DNA of 64,000 nucleotides from JBKQVT01 sp052139835 (GCA_052139835.1 JBKQVT010000018.1:26287-90286); one strand, 5' to 3'; shown: positions 36,858 through 45,390, numbered from the stretch's first letter. Translations and numbers: made by a program. Notes: generated from the letters alone by a model not told the origin.

Positions 36858-38420
36858 CTTCGGCACGATGCGGACGGCGATGTCGTCGCAGCCGTAATCG
36901 TCGGGATTGTCCTCTCTGTTGCGGCCGCCGTCGTCCTTGCCGTTGGGACCGACGCTGTAGAGCAGATAGCCGTCGCCCTGGAGCGTATAGTGCAACGCTC
37001 CGCCGCTAAAGATGTCCTGCGGGACCGCGGCGACGTACTTAGGCACGAGATCCGCGAGTTGCGCCGGATAGGAACCGTGGTGGGCGCGGTACTCCGCCAG
37101 CGCGAAGGCGAGCTTGGTCAGCTCGAATCGCATGTTCCCGCGATCCTCGGCCTTCATGAGCGCGCCGACGTCCGGCAAGAAGATGCTGATCATGATCAAG
37201 CCGATCCGCTCGGAGATTCCCTGGCGGGGATCGAGAAGCTCCGAGGCAACCAGGGATTTCCAACCCGTGGCCGCCTTGATCTGATTTCGCCTATCGGCGT
37301 CGACGTCCCTCCAGGCATTTTCTCGCTGGGCCCGCGTGGGTTGGCCTGCGGCCGCAACGATGCGATCGTAAAGCTTGTTGGTCATGCGAAAGATCATGTT
37401 CCAGTCGACGGCGGCGGTGTTGGTGCTGATTTTGTTGAACTCTTGGAACGCACTGCCCTTACCACGCGCGAGCATTGCCGTGGCATCGAGGATCATGAAC
37501 CGCTCGCCGACGTCGATCTTGTCGACCATCTTGGCCAGGGGTAGCAAGGCGGCCAGGTCGGCCCGCATCTTTGCGGCCTCGGCGGCCGTAAGCCGGGCAT
37601 GTTGCAGCAGGGCCTGATCCCCGGTGCAAGCCACATCGTTCAGACCGGCGGCCATCAGGCCGTCAACCAGGATGGGTCCGTGGCTTCCAAGCCGGGCCAG
37701 GCGATGAACTGCCAGCAAGTCGGACCAGGCCTGGTCGATCTTGCCGTCTTGAAGCCGCCGCATCGCGCGGGCTGCCAGCGCCCAGCCCGCCTCGCGCAGC
37801 GGATCGGCGCTCGGCATCAAGGCATCAAGTACGGTTCCGTCTTCTCCAGAGACCAAGGGGACAAACCAACGCGGCCGCTTGGATGCCGCGACCACGCGGT
37901 CGAGTGGTTGCTCTTGGGCCGCCAGCCACCCGGCGACCAAGGGAAATTCCCCTGCCCGCCACGGCCGTTTCGCGGCCAGCACCGATTGGCCCCGGATCTC
38001 AACGTCCGGTCGATCGGCGGGCTTGGCAGGCTTCAACGTCTTGGCGTACACGTCGACCGCGACGAAATACTCGCCCCTTTCCGGCGGCGGCGCGATGCCG
38101 AGCATCTTGCAGTATTGGTCGCGAAACTTCTCGTCGACCACGCCGGGGCCCATCGCCCGGAAGACGGGCACCACGGCGTTGTTCTCGGGCGTGACGCCAT
38201 CGCTGTTGCGACCATTCAGCGCCGCGATGTAGTCGGGATAGCCGTCCGGCCGCAGCGGCTCGGTGATGCAGGTCGTCTCCTTGGAGACTGTCACCAGCAC
38301 GCCCGAGCGCCGGGCGACGTGCGTCAGACAATAATTGAAGGCCAGCTTCAGCGCGATCACCGCGGCGATGACCATGAGCGAGAAGAGGAAGAGTTTCGTC
38401 AGTCGAAGGCGTTTTGCCAT
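36855..38420 (-). CDS. secreted or membrane-anchored protein with pseudopilin-like C-terminal motif
   Basis: 521 residues. The ATG at 38420 opens MAKRLRLTKLFLFSLMVIAA, a basic start plus one membrane helix. The long middle part is helical with no recognised domain. The end, YLLYSVGPNGKDDGG followed by DDI, resembles the C-terminal motif of type II-secretion-like pseudopilins common in planctomycetes. I do not assign a function. It starts 17 bp after the upstream decarboxylase stop on the same strand, so it is probably the last gene of a serC-decarboxylase-this gene run. Confidence 0.72.
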   Translation of the reverse strand: MAKRLRLTKLFLFSLMVIAAVIALKLAFNYCLTHVARRSGVLVTVSKETTCITEPLRPDGYPDYIAALNGRNSDGVTPENNAVVPVFRAMGPGVVDEKFRDQYCKMLGIAPPPERGEYFVAVDVYAKTLKPAKPADRPDVEIRGQSVLAAKRPWRAGEFPLVAGWLAAQEQPLDRVVAASKRPRWFVPLVSGEDGTVLDALMPSADPLREAGWALAARAMRRLQDGKIDQAWSDLLAVHRLARLGSHGPILVDGLMAAGLNDVACTGDQALLQHARLTAAEAAKMRADLAALLPLAKMVDKIDVGERFMILDATAMLARGKGSAFQEFNKISTNTAAVDWNMIFRMTNKLYDRIVAAAGQPTRAQRENAWRDVDADRRNQIKAATGWKSLVASELLDPRQGISERIGLIMISIFLPDVGALMKAEDRGNMRFELTKLAFALAEYRAHHGSYPAQLADLVPKYVAAVPQDIFSGGALHYTLQGDGYLLYSVGPNGKDDGGRNREDNPDDYGCDDIAVRIVPK

Positions 38421-38437
38421 GGTGAGATTTCCCGCCT

Positions 38438-40120
38438 TTATCCGCCTACGCGCGGACGCAGGCGATTGGCCAGCCGTTGCAAGGCCGTGCTGCAATCGCG
38501 CGGATCGAGATGCACCTGGATCAGGCTCAGCCCCTTGCGGTCGGCCAGGGCGGCCGAGAGGGCGGCGTCGAACTCGCCCTCGGTGGTGACCTCGTAGCCG
38601 GTGCCGCCGCCCAGCACCCCCGGCAACTTGTGATACTGCCAGGGCTGAATGTCGTTGAAGGCATGGTCGCCGGGGAAGAGCAGCCGCTCCGTGCCGTAGC
38701 CCTTGTTGTCCAACACGATGATGATCGGGGCGAAACCGTAGTGGACGACGGTGGAAAGCTCCATGCCGGTCATCTGGAAGGCGCCGTCGCCCACCAGGAC
38801 GATGGGCCGCAGGTCCGGCCGCGCGACCATCACCCCCAAGGCCGCCGGCACCGCAAAACCCATCGACGTGTAGTAGGCCGGGGCGAGGAATTCCGTCTGC
38901 CGATGGATCACCAGGTCGCTGGAGGCGAAGAGGGCGTCGCCCGGATCGGCAATGACCACGACCGACTCGTCCAGGGCCAGGTTCAGCCGGGCGATGAGCC
39001 GGCTAATGGTCATCGGCTCGGTGGGACGAAGGTGGAAGTGCTCGTTCTCTGCGCCCGGCGGCGGGGGCAGCGCCCGCGGCGGCGCCTTCAGGGCGGCGCC
39101 GATCAGCCCGTCGATGAAGTCGGGCAACAGCACGCCGTCGAAGTGGTGGTGGCTGATGCGGAGCGTTTCGCTGGTGGCGTAGATGGAGCGCCCCGGATCG
39201 AGGTTGGCCGTGTAGATGCCCAGGTTGATGTCGGTCATGAAGGCGCCGAGGATGATGACGCAATCGCTCTCCTCGACGAACTGGGTGACCTCCTCGCGGC
39301 CCATGCCGCCTTCATAGATGCCGACGAAGAGCGGATGCCGCTCGCTGACGACGCTCTTGTCCTGCATGGAGGCGGCCATGGCGATGCCCGCCCCCTCGGC
39401 CAGCGCCAGCAGGCGGTCTTGCAGGCCGAAGCGATGGATCTCGACTCCGGCGAGGATCACCGGCCGGCGGGCGGCCGAAATCCGCCGCACGGCCTCGGCC
39501 ACCGCCTCGCGGAGGACCTCCGGATCGCTGGTGGGCTCCTGGATGGTCCGCGTATACGGGCCCGTCGGCACCGTGTGGACCACGTCGCGCGGCAGTTCGA
39601 TATAGCCGGGGCGGCGATAGCGGAGCACGGCGGCCAGCACGCGGTCGATCTCGCCGAAGGCCATCTGCGGATCGTCCAGCACCGCGTCGGCGATGCAGAG
39701 GCGGTGGAAGACCTCGGACTGGGTGCTGAAATCCTTCACCTTGTGGTGCAGGAGGGGATTGTTGAAGCGCTCGCGGAGCCCCGGCGAGCCGCTGATGACC
39801 ACCACGGCCGACTTCTCCGCATAGGCCCCGGCGATGGAATTGCACAGGCTCAGCCCGCCCACGCAATAGGTCACGCAGACGGCGCCGATGCCGTTGACGC
39901 GGGCGTAGGCGTCGGCGGCGAAGCCGGCGCAGTCCTCGCGGGTGCAGCCGACGACGCGCAGCGGGCTGCTCTCCAGGCGGGCATAGAACGAGAGCACGTA
40001 ATCGCCCGGCACGCCGAAGACGTCGCGGACGCCGCTTTCCCGCAGCCGCTGGATGAGGTAGTCGCTGATGGACACTCCGGAGACGGCCGCCGGCCGCTCG
40101 GGAGCGACTGTATCGGACAT
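38438..40120 (-). CDS. thiamine-diphosphate 2-oxoacid decarboxylase (pyruvate/indolepyruvate decarboxylase type)
   Basis: 560 residues, the size of bacterial pyruvate decarboxylases. The N-terminal PYR domain has catalytic Glu62 (CTREDCAGFAADAYAR) and the His pair His125-His126 (NNPLLHHKVKDF) typical of this subgroup. The C-terminal PP domain has the cofactor motif GDGAFQMTGMELSTV followed by LDNKGYGTERLL, with the Glu that takes part in catalysis. The enzyme would decarboxylate a 2-oxoacid to an aldehyde; pyruvate, phenylpyruvate or indolepyruvate cannot be told apart here. GGAAGGAG lies 8 bases before the ATG. It is separated from serC by 140 bp of inverted repeat. Confidence 0.88.
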   Translation of the reverse strand: MSDTVAPERPAAVSGVSISDYLIQRLRESGVRDVFGVPGDYVLSFYARLESSPLRVVGCTREDCAGFAADAYARVNGIGAVCVTYCVGGLSLCNSIAGAYAEKSAVVVISGSPGLRERFNNPLLHHKVKDFSTQSEVFHRLCIADAVLDDPQMAFGEIDRVLAAVLRYRRPGYIELPRDVVHTVPTGPYTRTIQEPTSDPEVLREAVAEAVRRISAARRPVILAGVEIHRFGLQDRLLALAEGAGIAMAASMQDKSVVSERHPLFVGIYEGGMGREEVTQFVEESDCVIILGAFMTDINLGIYTANLDPGRSIYATSETLRISHHHFDGVLLPDFIDGLIGAALKAPPRALPPPPGAENEHFHLRPTEPMTISRLIARLNLALDESVVVIADPGDALFASSDLVIHRQTEFLAPAYYTSMGFAVPAALGVMVARPDLRPIVLVGDGAFQMTGMELSTVVHYGFAPIIIVLDNKGYGTERLLFPGDHAFNDIQPWQYHKLPGVLGGGTGYEVTTEGEFDAALSAALADRKGLSLIQVHLDPRDCSTALQRLANRLRPRVGG

Positions 40121-40137
40121 GGCGAACTCCTTCCGGT

Positions 40138-40233
40138 CCCCTCTCCCTCCGGGAGAGGGTTAGGGTGAGGGCAGTCTACCATTCGCCAAACGGCCCTCAC
40201 CCCCGGCCCCTCTCCCGGAGGGAGAGGGGAGAG
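40138..40233. repeat. inverted pair of CCCTCTCCCTCCGGGAGAGGG elements
   Basis: Left element 40138-40172 and right element 40193-40233 are inverted relative to each other. Each also holds a perfect CTCTCCC-TCC-GGGAGAG hairpin plus a GGGTGAGGG/CCCTCACCC side arm. This type of element is widespread in bacterial intergenic DNA. It fills the serC-decarboxylase gap. Confidence 0.85.
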
Positions 40234-40260
40234 CCTTCGGTCCCCACTGCCTCACGTACA

Positions 40261-41364
40261 TCACTTTCCGCCGCTGTACTTCTGGCAGAATTCGAGCATG
40301 AAATCGCGGAGCGCTTGCACGCCTTCGATGGGCATGGCGTTGTAGAGCGAGGCCCGGCAGCCGCCCACCGAGCGGTGCCCCTTGAGCTCGCAGAGCCCGC
40401 GGGTGGCCGCCTCCTTCAGGAAGGGCTCGTCCAGCGCCGCGTCGGCCAGCCGGAAAGGCACGTTCATCATCGAGCGGGAGGCGGGCTGGGCGTGGGCCTG
40501 GTAAAAGCCCTGCGAGGCGTCGATGGCGTCGTAGAGCAACTGCGACTTCTTGCGGTTCAGCGCTTGCATCTTGTCCAGGCCGCCGATCTCGTCCAGCAGC
40601 CAGTCGGTCACCAGTTTGGCCACGTAAATCGAGAACACCGGCGGCGTGTTCAACAGCGACTTGTTCTCGGCCAACACCTTGTAGTTGAGCATGGAAGGCA
40701 AGTCGGCGGCCGAGCGGGCCACCAGGTCGTCGCGGATGATGACGATCGTCACCCCCGCCGGACCGGCGTTCTTCTGCGCGCAGGCGAAGAGGATGCCATA
40801 GCGGGCGATGGGCACCGGCCGGGAGAGGAAGTCGCTGGACGAGTCGCAGACCAGGGGCACGTCGCCGCAAGCGGGCTCGGTGGCGAACTGCACCCCCTGG
40901 ATCGTCTCGTTGGAGGTCATGTAGACGTAGGCGGCCGCCGGGTCGAGCTTCAAGTCGGCCTGCGGCGGCGTGCGGTCGTAGTTGGTCGCCTTGCCGTCCC
41001 ACGCCGTCCGCACGGTCCCCTGGGTCTTGGCCTCTTCGGCGGCCTTCTTCGACCAGGTGCCGGTGACGACGTAGTCGGCCGACTTGCCCGAGTTGCGCAA
41101 GAAGTTCATCGGGACCATGCCGAACTGCATCAGCGCCCCCCCCTGAAGAAAGAGGACGCGGTAGTTCTCGGGAATAGCCAGCAGGGTGCGGAGGTTGGCT
41201 TCCGTCTGCTCGATGATCTGCGAGAACTGCTTGGAGCGGTGGGAGATTTCCAGGATGGAAATGCCTGCTCCGGGCAGGGCCAGCAGGTCGCGTTGGGCCT
41301 CTTCCAAGGCAGGCAGGGGGAGGACAGCCGGGCCGGGGGAGAAATTGTAGATGCGCTTTTGCAT
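40261..41364 (-). CDS. serC: phosphoserine aminotransferase
   Basis: 367 residues, family-normal. It converts 3-phosphohydroxypyruvate and glutamate to phosphoserine and 2-oxoglutarate in serine (and pyridoxine) synthesis, using PLP. Signature motifs: YNFSPGPAVLP at the start, LEISHRSKQF, LFLQGGALMQF, CDSSSDFLSRP, the PLP lysine Lys198 in CAQKNAGPAG and the C-terminal KGHRSVGGCRASLYNA. The ATG at 41364 has AGGAA upstream; an in-frame codon 24 bp earlier is less likely. A promoter-like site lies about 60 bp upstream. Confidence 0.96.
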   Translation of the reverse strand: MQKRIYNFSPGPAVLPLPALEEAQRDLLALPGAGISILEISHRSKQFSQIIEQTEANLRTLLAIPENYRVLFLQGGALMQFGMVPMNFLRNSGKSADYVVTGTWSKKAAEEAKTQGTVRTAWDGKATNYDRTPPQADLKLDPAAAYVYMTSNETIQGVQFATEPACGDVPLVCDSSSDFLSRPVPIARYGILFACAQKNAGPAGVTIVIIRDDLVARSAADLPSMLNYKVLAENKSLLNTPPVFSIYVAKLVTDWLLDEIGGLDKMQALNRKKSQLLYDAIDASQGFYQAHAQPASRSMMNVPFRLADAALDEPFLKEAATRGLCELKGHRSVGGCRASLYNAMPIEGVQALRDFMLEFCQKYSGGK

Positions 41365-41422
41365 ATGCGGTTCCTGCGTAGGGGGCAAAAAACGAGGAAA
41401 GGGAAGAATCCGTTTCCGTCCC

Positions 41423-41450
41423 AGTGTAGCGAAAACCCCGTTTTTGTCCA
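41423..41450 (-). promoter_or_regulatory. sigma70-like promoter for serC
   Basis: On the minus strand, TGGACA (41450-41445), 16-bp spacer, TACACT (41428-41423), about 59 bp before the serC ATG. Confidence 0.5.
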
Positions 41451-41536
41451 GGGCATCGGCGGCGGCGGCGCAAGGCTCGCCACGCAGCCGCGCCGGAGGG
41501 TGGCGCCCGAACCGTCAAAACAGGATCGACCGAGCG

Positions 41537-42853
41537 CTAGGGCGCGTTGCCGGCCGGGGCGGCGGCCCCGAAGCGCTGCACCGGCGATTGATTCCGGTAG
41601 CCCATCTGCTCCTTCAGATCGGACAAGGAAATCGTGCGGACACCGAGGCGGTCGGCGTCGGTGGTGAGCTTGGTGTAGGCGGCCATCACCTCGGTCTGCC
41701 CCTTTTCCGAGGGCTGCTCGCCGCGGACGAGGTAGTTCGTGTTGACCGTCATCGCGCCGATGCGCTTGCCCTTGGCGTCCACGTCGCAGTCGATCACGCC
41801 GTGGTGCAGGAGAATGAGGTTCTTGACCCCTTGATGATCGTCCCTGCCCTCGCCGCTGAGATCGAGGAAGCCGACCAGGGCGAAGTGCTTCTGCTCGCCC
41901 GGGGCCCAAGCCGGCGTAAAGAGCTTGTCGCCTTGCACGATAGGGTCGGTCGACTTGTCGTCGAGGATGCGGGCCATGGCCATGTGCTCATCGGTGACCT
42001 TGGTGACCTCGATGCTGGCCTTCTTGGCGGCCTTGGCAAGATCGGTGGTGTCTCCGGAATAGACGCTGAAGGTGACCTGCCGGTCCAGCCCGTCGGCCCA
42101 GCCCCGGTCGATCCAGACCGTGCTCTCGCGCTGGTTGACGAAGCGGACTTCGCCGCAGAAGCGGTCGGGGTAGGTCCGCGTGTAGGAGCCGAGCTTCTTG
42201 TTCAGCGTGACGTTGATCCCGGCATACTGGTCGATGGTGCCGTGCAGCTTCTGGATTTCCTCCTTGGAACGCTCGTTCTCCTCGCGGTTGGCCTTCTTGA
42301 CGTTGTCCACCAGCGCCGCCAGCTTCTGCTGCTGCTCCATGGTCTCCTGGCGGCCCTGATCGGCTTCCTTGGTGACGTCGACGAGCTTGGTCCCCGCATC
42401 CGCCGCCGTCTTCTCCGCGGTCGCGATCTGCTCCTTCCAGGTCTCCTCGCGCTGGGCAAACTCCTTCTTCTGCTGATCCAACTGCGCCTTCTTGGCGGCA
42501 ATCTCGTTGTCCTTGGCCTTGATCGTGGCGACCAACTGGTGGAGGATCGGGCTGTAGAAGCGGACGTCCTCGGGCCAATGGCCAAACTCCTTCATGTCCT
42601 CGTCAAATTGGTGGGTGATATCCTGGGTCGTCTTCGACGAGGCAAAACCGATGAGCCGCTTGAGCTCCTTGCTCTCCGCCTCCGTTTGCAGGCGCTGCGC
42701 GTCGGCCTGCACCGCGTGGTCCACGGCCACCTGCGCCTTGCGGTCCGTCTCGTCATACTTCTTGAAGTAGAAAAACCACATCACGCTCATCACCACCGTG
42801 AGCATGACGAAGATAATCAACGCGATCTGCAAACCTTGATTTTCGCGGGCCAT
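41537..42853 (-). CDS. membrane-anchored coiled-coil protein, paralogue A
   Basis: 438 residues. The ATG at 42853 follows GGAG and gives MARENQGLQIALIIFVMLTV, one membrane helix near the N-terminus. Residues about 40-210 are charged, heptad-like coiled coil. The last 200 residues are a globular domain with beta segments (VWIDRGWADGLDRQVTFSV, KHFALVGFLDLSGEG, TVNTNYLVRGE) and a conserved end (TISLSDLKEQMGY). The MreC-like idea (membrane helix, coiled coil, beta domain) is only an analogy. The upstream neighbour (43182-44459) is a clear paralogue, so this is a tandem duplication. It has its own promoter (42994-43022). Confidence 0.8.
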   Translation of the reverse strand: MARENQGLQIALIIFVMLTVVMSVMWFFYFKKYDETDRKAQVAVDHAVQADAQRLQTEAESKELKRLIGFASSKTTQDITHQFDEDMKEFGHWPEDVRFYSPILHQLVATIKAKDNEIAAKKAQLDQQKKEFAQREETWKEQIATAEKTAADAGTKLVDVTKEADQGRQETMEQQQKLAALVDNVKKANREENERSKEEIQKLHGTIDQYAGINVTLNKKLGSYTRTYPDRFCGEVRFVNQRESTVWIDRGWADGLDRQVTFSVYSGDTTDLAKAAKKASIEVTKVTDEHMAMARILDDKSTDPIVQGDKLFTPAWAPGEQKHFALVGFLDLSGEGRDDHQGVKNLILLHHGVIDCDVDAKGKRIGAMTVNTNYLVRGEQPSEKGQTEVMAAYTKLTTDADRLGVRTISLSDLKEQMGYRNQSPVQRFGAAAPAGNAP

Positions 42854-42993
42854 AACTTGCTCCAGGATGGCTCCGGCGCGGGCCACGCGTGCCGGAGATG
42901 CAAAGGCCGAGAATGCCTCGTTCCCAACTCCCCCGCGGCCGAACTGCCGCGGACCAGAGGAACCTCGTGACGCAAACGCCAGAACCGCAGTCC

Positions 42994-43022
42994 ATTTTAA
43001 TCAGGCCGGCGGTGGCCGTCAA
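42994..43022 (-). promoter_or_regulatory. sigma70-like promoter for paralogue A
   Basis: On the minus strand, TTGACG (43022-43017), 17-bp spacer, TAAAAT (42999-42994). About 140 bp before the ATG at 42853, in a 328-bp gap that otherwise holds repeats. Confidence 0.65.
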
Positions 43023-43081
43023 GAAAATACCCCTCCAAGCGGCCGGAGCGGCATCGCGTAACTCTGCGGAGGGGGCGAAGT

Positions 43082-43096
43082 GCGAAACCGCAAGCG
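43082..43096 (-). repeat. dispersed element CGCTTGCGGTTTCGC, copy 5
   Basis: Plus strand reads GCGAAACCGCAAGCG. A CATCCTT-type heptamer array begins 18 bp to its right. Confidence 0.75.
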
Positions 43097-43113
43097 TGCG
43101 GCCGGGACGTCTT

Positions 43114-43180
43114 CATCCCTCATCCTTTATCCTTCATCCTTCACACTTCCTTCCGCCTTCCGCCCTCCGCCCTCCGCCTT
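43114..43180. repeat. mixed heptamer array (CATCCTT/TATCCTT then CCTTCCG/CCCTCCG)
   Basis: Nine consecutive 7-bp blocks from 43114. The unit changes after the fifth block (CACACTT) but the register does not. It ends at the stop codon of paralogue B. Confidence 0.88.
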
Positions 43181-43181
43181 G

Positions 43182-44459
43182 TCATTTCGCCCCCGCCTGG
43201 CTGTGATAGCCCATCTGCTCCTTCAAGTCGGCCAGCGAAATCGTGCGGATGGCCAGCCGCTTGGCCTCGTTGAGCGCGTCGGTGTAAGACTTCATCGCCT
43301 CGGGGGCCGCGTTCTGCGCCGGCGGCTCGCCGACGACGAGGAAGGTGGTGTTCACGGTGAGATGGCCGACGAACTTGCCCTTGGCGTCCACGTCGCCGTC
43401 GATGACGCCGTGGTTGATCTTGATGAGATTCTTCACCCCTTCATGGTCGTCCTTGCCGTCGCCGCCCAGATCGAGCAATCCGACCAAGGCGAAGTGCTTC
43501 TGCTGGCCCGGCGACCACAGCGGCGTGGCGATCTTGTCGCCGCCGACGATCGGGTCGGTGTCCTTGTCTTCGAGGATGCGGGCCATCGCCCGATGTTGGC
43601 CGCTGACCTCGGTCACCTCGATGCCGGCCTTCTTCGCGGCCTTGGCCGGGTCGGTGGTGTCTGCGGAATAGACGGCGAAGGTCATCTGCCGGTCCAGGCC
43701 GTCGGCCGATCCGAGGTTGATCCAGACGCTGCGCTGTTGCTGGCTCACCTCGGTGATTGCGCCGACGAAGTGGCTGGGCGCGCCGGGACGCAGCGTCTCG
43801 ATGATCGCGACGAGTTCGACAATGCGCTTGGCCTGCTCGTCGAGCTTGGCGGACAGTTGCGCGATCTGCTCCTTGAAGCGTCGGGCACGCTCCTCGTTGC
43901 CGATCTTGGTTGTATCGCGGTCCTTGGCCAGTGATTCCAGGTCGGCTTGCATTTTCTCGCGATCCTTCTGGGAATCCTTGAGAATCTGCGCCGTGTCGAC
44001 GCCGCCCTTCTTCACCGCCTCCTCAAAGACGGCGATCCGCTCGTCCATCTCCTTCTCGCGCCGGGCAAAGTCCGCCCCCAGCCGCTTGTTTTCCTTGTCC
44101 TTCTCGGCGATCACGTCGTCCTTGGTCTTGATCGTCGCGGCCAACTGGCCGAGGATCGGGCTGTAGAAACGGACGTCCTCGGGAAATTGGGCAAACGCCT
44201 TCATGTCGCCTTCGAACTGGGCCGCCATCTCCTGCTGGCTCTTCGTCGGATAGCCGATCATGCGTTTGAGGTCCTTGCACTCGGACGCCGCCTGGTTCTT
44301 GTCCTCGCGGGCGGTGGTGGCCACCGCCTCGGCCGCCCGCGACTTCTGCTCCGCGTCCGCATCCTTGCGGACGTAAACCAGCAGCAGCACGCCCAGCACG
44401 ACGGTGAGCATGACGAAGATGATCAGCGCGATCTGCAAACCTTGATTTTCGCGGGCCAT
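43182..44459 (-). CDS. membrane-anchored coiled-coil protein, paralogue B
   Basis: 425 residues. Same N-terminus as paralogue A (MARENQGLQIALIIFVMLTV), the same coiled-coil length and the same C-terminal domain (VWINLGSADGLDRQMTFAV, KHFALVGLLDLGGDG, TISLADLKEQMGYHSQ). The stretch FPEDVRFYSPIL is shared almost unchanged with A. The coiled coil itself differs more than the ends. It is a Planctomycete-type protein of unknown function. It has its own promoter (44504-44532), so the pair may be regulated separately or by the same factor. GGAG precedes the ATG. Confidence 0.8.
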   Translation of the reverse strand: MARENQGLQIALIIFVMLTVVLGVLLLVYVRKDADAEQKSRAAEAVATTAREDKNQAASECKDLKRMIGYPTKSQQEMAAQFEGDMKAFAQFPEDVRFYSPILGQLAATIKTKDDVIAEKDKENKRLGADFARREKEMDERIAVFEEAVKKGGVDTAQILKDSQKDREKMQADLESLAKDRDTTKIGNEERARRFKEQIAQLSAKLDEQAKRIVELVAIIETLRPGAPSHFVGAITEVSQQQRSVWINLGSADGLDRQMTFAVYSADTTDPAKAAKKAGIEVTEVSGQHRAMARILEDKDTDPIVGGDKIATPLWSPGQQKHFALVGLLDLGGDGKDDHEGVKNLIKINHGVIDGDVDAKGKFVGHLTVNTTFLVVGEPPAQNAAPEAMKSYTDALNEAKRLAIRTISLADLKEQMGYHSQAGAK

Positions 44460-44503
44460 GACTTGCTCTCCTGAGAGGTTCCGGTAGTCAAGAATCCGTG
44501 CTC

Positions 44504-44532
44504 ATTGTAAGCCCCCCGGAAGCCGGAGTCAA
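44504..44532 (-). promoter_or_regulatory. sigma70-like promoter for paralogue B
   Basis: On the minus strand, TTGACT (44532-44527), 17-bp spacer, TACAAT (44509-44504), about 45 bp before the ATG at 44459. Closest match to consensus in the window. Confidence 0.7.
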
Positions 44533-44536
44533 GAAT

Positions 44537-44612
44537 AAGGATGAAGGATAAAGGATGAAGGATGAGCCGATAAACCTGCCTGGTCATCCTTCATCCTTTA
44601 TCCTTCATCCTT
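44537..44612. repeat. perfect inverted heptamer arrays (AAGGATG ... CATCCTT)
   Basis: Left arm 44537-44564 (four AAGGAT(G/A) units) and right arm 44585-44612 are exact 28-bp reverse complements, including the position of the single variant unit, around a 20-bp loop. It lies between divergent genes. Confidence 0.92.
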
Positions 44613-44625
44613 TATAATGCCGCCC

Positions 44626-45342
44626 ATGCCGCGAACCATTGCCATCAGCGATATCCACGGCTGCCTGGCGGCCCTGGACAAGCTGCTGGAGCTGATCGAC
44701 CCGCAGCCGCAGGATACCCTCGTCAGCATCGGCGATTACGTCGATCGCGGGCCCCAGAGTCGCGGCGTCCTCGAGCGCCTGATGGCGCTGGAGCGACAGG
44801 CCCAGCTTGTCCCGCTGCTGGGCAACCACGACGAGATGATGCTGGCGGTGTGCGAGGGGCGGGAGGACCTGGCGGCCGATTGGCTCGTCTTTGGCGGCGA
44901 GGCGACCTTGGCCTCCTTTGCCGCCGCGGCGCCGAAGGAGGTGGCCCGAGGGTTCCCCGCCCATCTGGATTTCATCCGCCGCTGCCGCTTGTTTTATGAG
45001 ACAGACCGGCATTTCTTCGTCCACGGCAACTACGTGGCCGAACTCCCCCTGGACCAACAGCCGCGGCAGGCGTTGCTGTGGAGGTCGCTGAAGTATGGTC
45101 CGCCGGGACCCCATTGCTCGGGCAAGACGGCGATCGTCGGCCACACCGCGCAGCGGAGCGGCGAGGTCCTCGACCTCGGCTACCTCAAGTGCATCGACAC
45201 CTGGTGCTACGGCGCCGGCTGGCTCACCGCCCTGGAGCCGGAAACCGGCCGCCTCTGGCAGGTGGACAAAGAAGGAAGAATCAGGGCGGAGGGCGGGAAT
45301 AAGGCGGAGGGCGGAGGGCGGAAGGGGGAAGGAGAGGAGTAA
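44626..45342 (+). CDS. PPP-family metallophosphatase (protein serine/threonine phosphatase type)
   Basis: 238 residues. Metal and catalytic motifs in order: SDIHG near the N-terminus, GDYVDRGPQSRG, GNHDEMM, a His in FFVHGNYV and GHTAQRSGEV. This is the bacterial PrpA/PrpB-like branch that removes phosphate from proteins or small substrates. Start 44626 (MPRTIAISDIHG) fits the family; an ATG at 44617 is also in frame. There is no Shine-Dalgarno because the heptamer hairpin ends at 44612. The last 20 or so codons (tail rich in G, E, R and K) are made of GGCGGAG-type heptamers at 45284-45337, so the native C-terminus has been extended by repeat DNA. Confidence 0.88.
   Translation: MPRTIAISDIHGCLAALDKLLELIDPQPQDTLVSIGDYVDRGPQSRGVLERLMALERQAQLVPLLGNHDEMMLAVCEGREDLAADWLVFGGEATLASFAAAAPKEVARGFPAHLDFIRRCRLFYETDRHFFVHGNYVAELPLDQQPRQALLWRSLKYGPPGPHCSGKTAIVGHTAQRSGEVLDLGYLKCIDTWCYGAGWLTALEPETGRLWQVDKEGRIRAEGGNKAEGGGRKGEGEE
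45284..45337. repeat. heptamer arrays (GGGCGGA and GGCGGAG/GGCGGAA) in the phosphatase 3' end
   Basis: Two short runs of GGCGGA-type units (45284-45297 and 45303-45330) translated as the C-terminal tail; the TAA follows at 45340-45342. Confidence 0.85.
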
Positions 45343-45357
45343 CGTCGCCCTTTCCCC

Positions 45358-45390
45358 CCAAGCCCGCCGGCGGCGTCCGGCGGGAAATGC
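45358..45390. repeat. hairpin element CCCGCCGG-N6-CCGGCGGG, copy 1
   Basis: Stem 45363-45370 with 45377-45384. The flanks CCAAG and GAAATGC are shared with copy 2 at 52588-52620, where the stem differs by a paired A-T change. Confidence 0.75.

Noticed and set aside
38477..40168. 563-codon plus-strand frame opposite the decarboxylase
   Set aside because: The minus strand carries the complete thiamine-diphosphate enzyme motifs.
44613..44618. Perfect TATAAT before the phosphatase gene
   Set aside because: It is at the edge of the heptamer array and overlaps the upstream ATG, too close to the start to be a -10 box for this gene.
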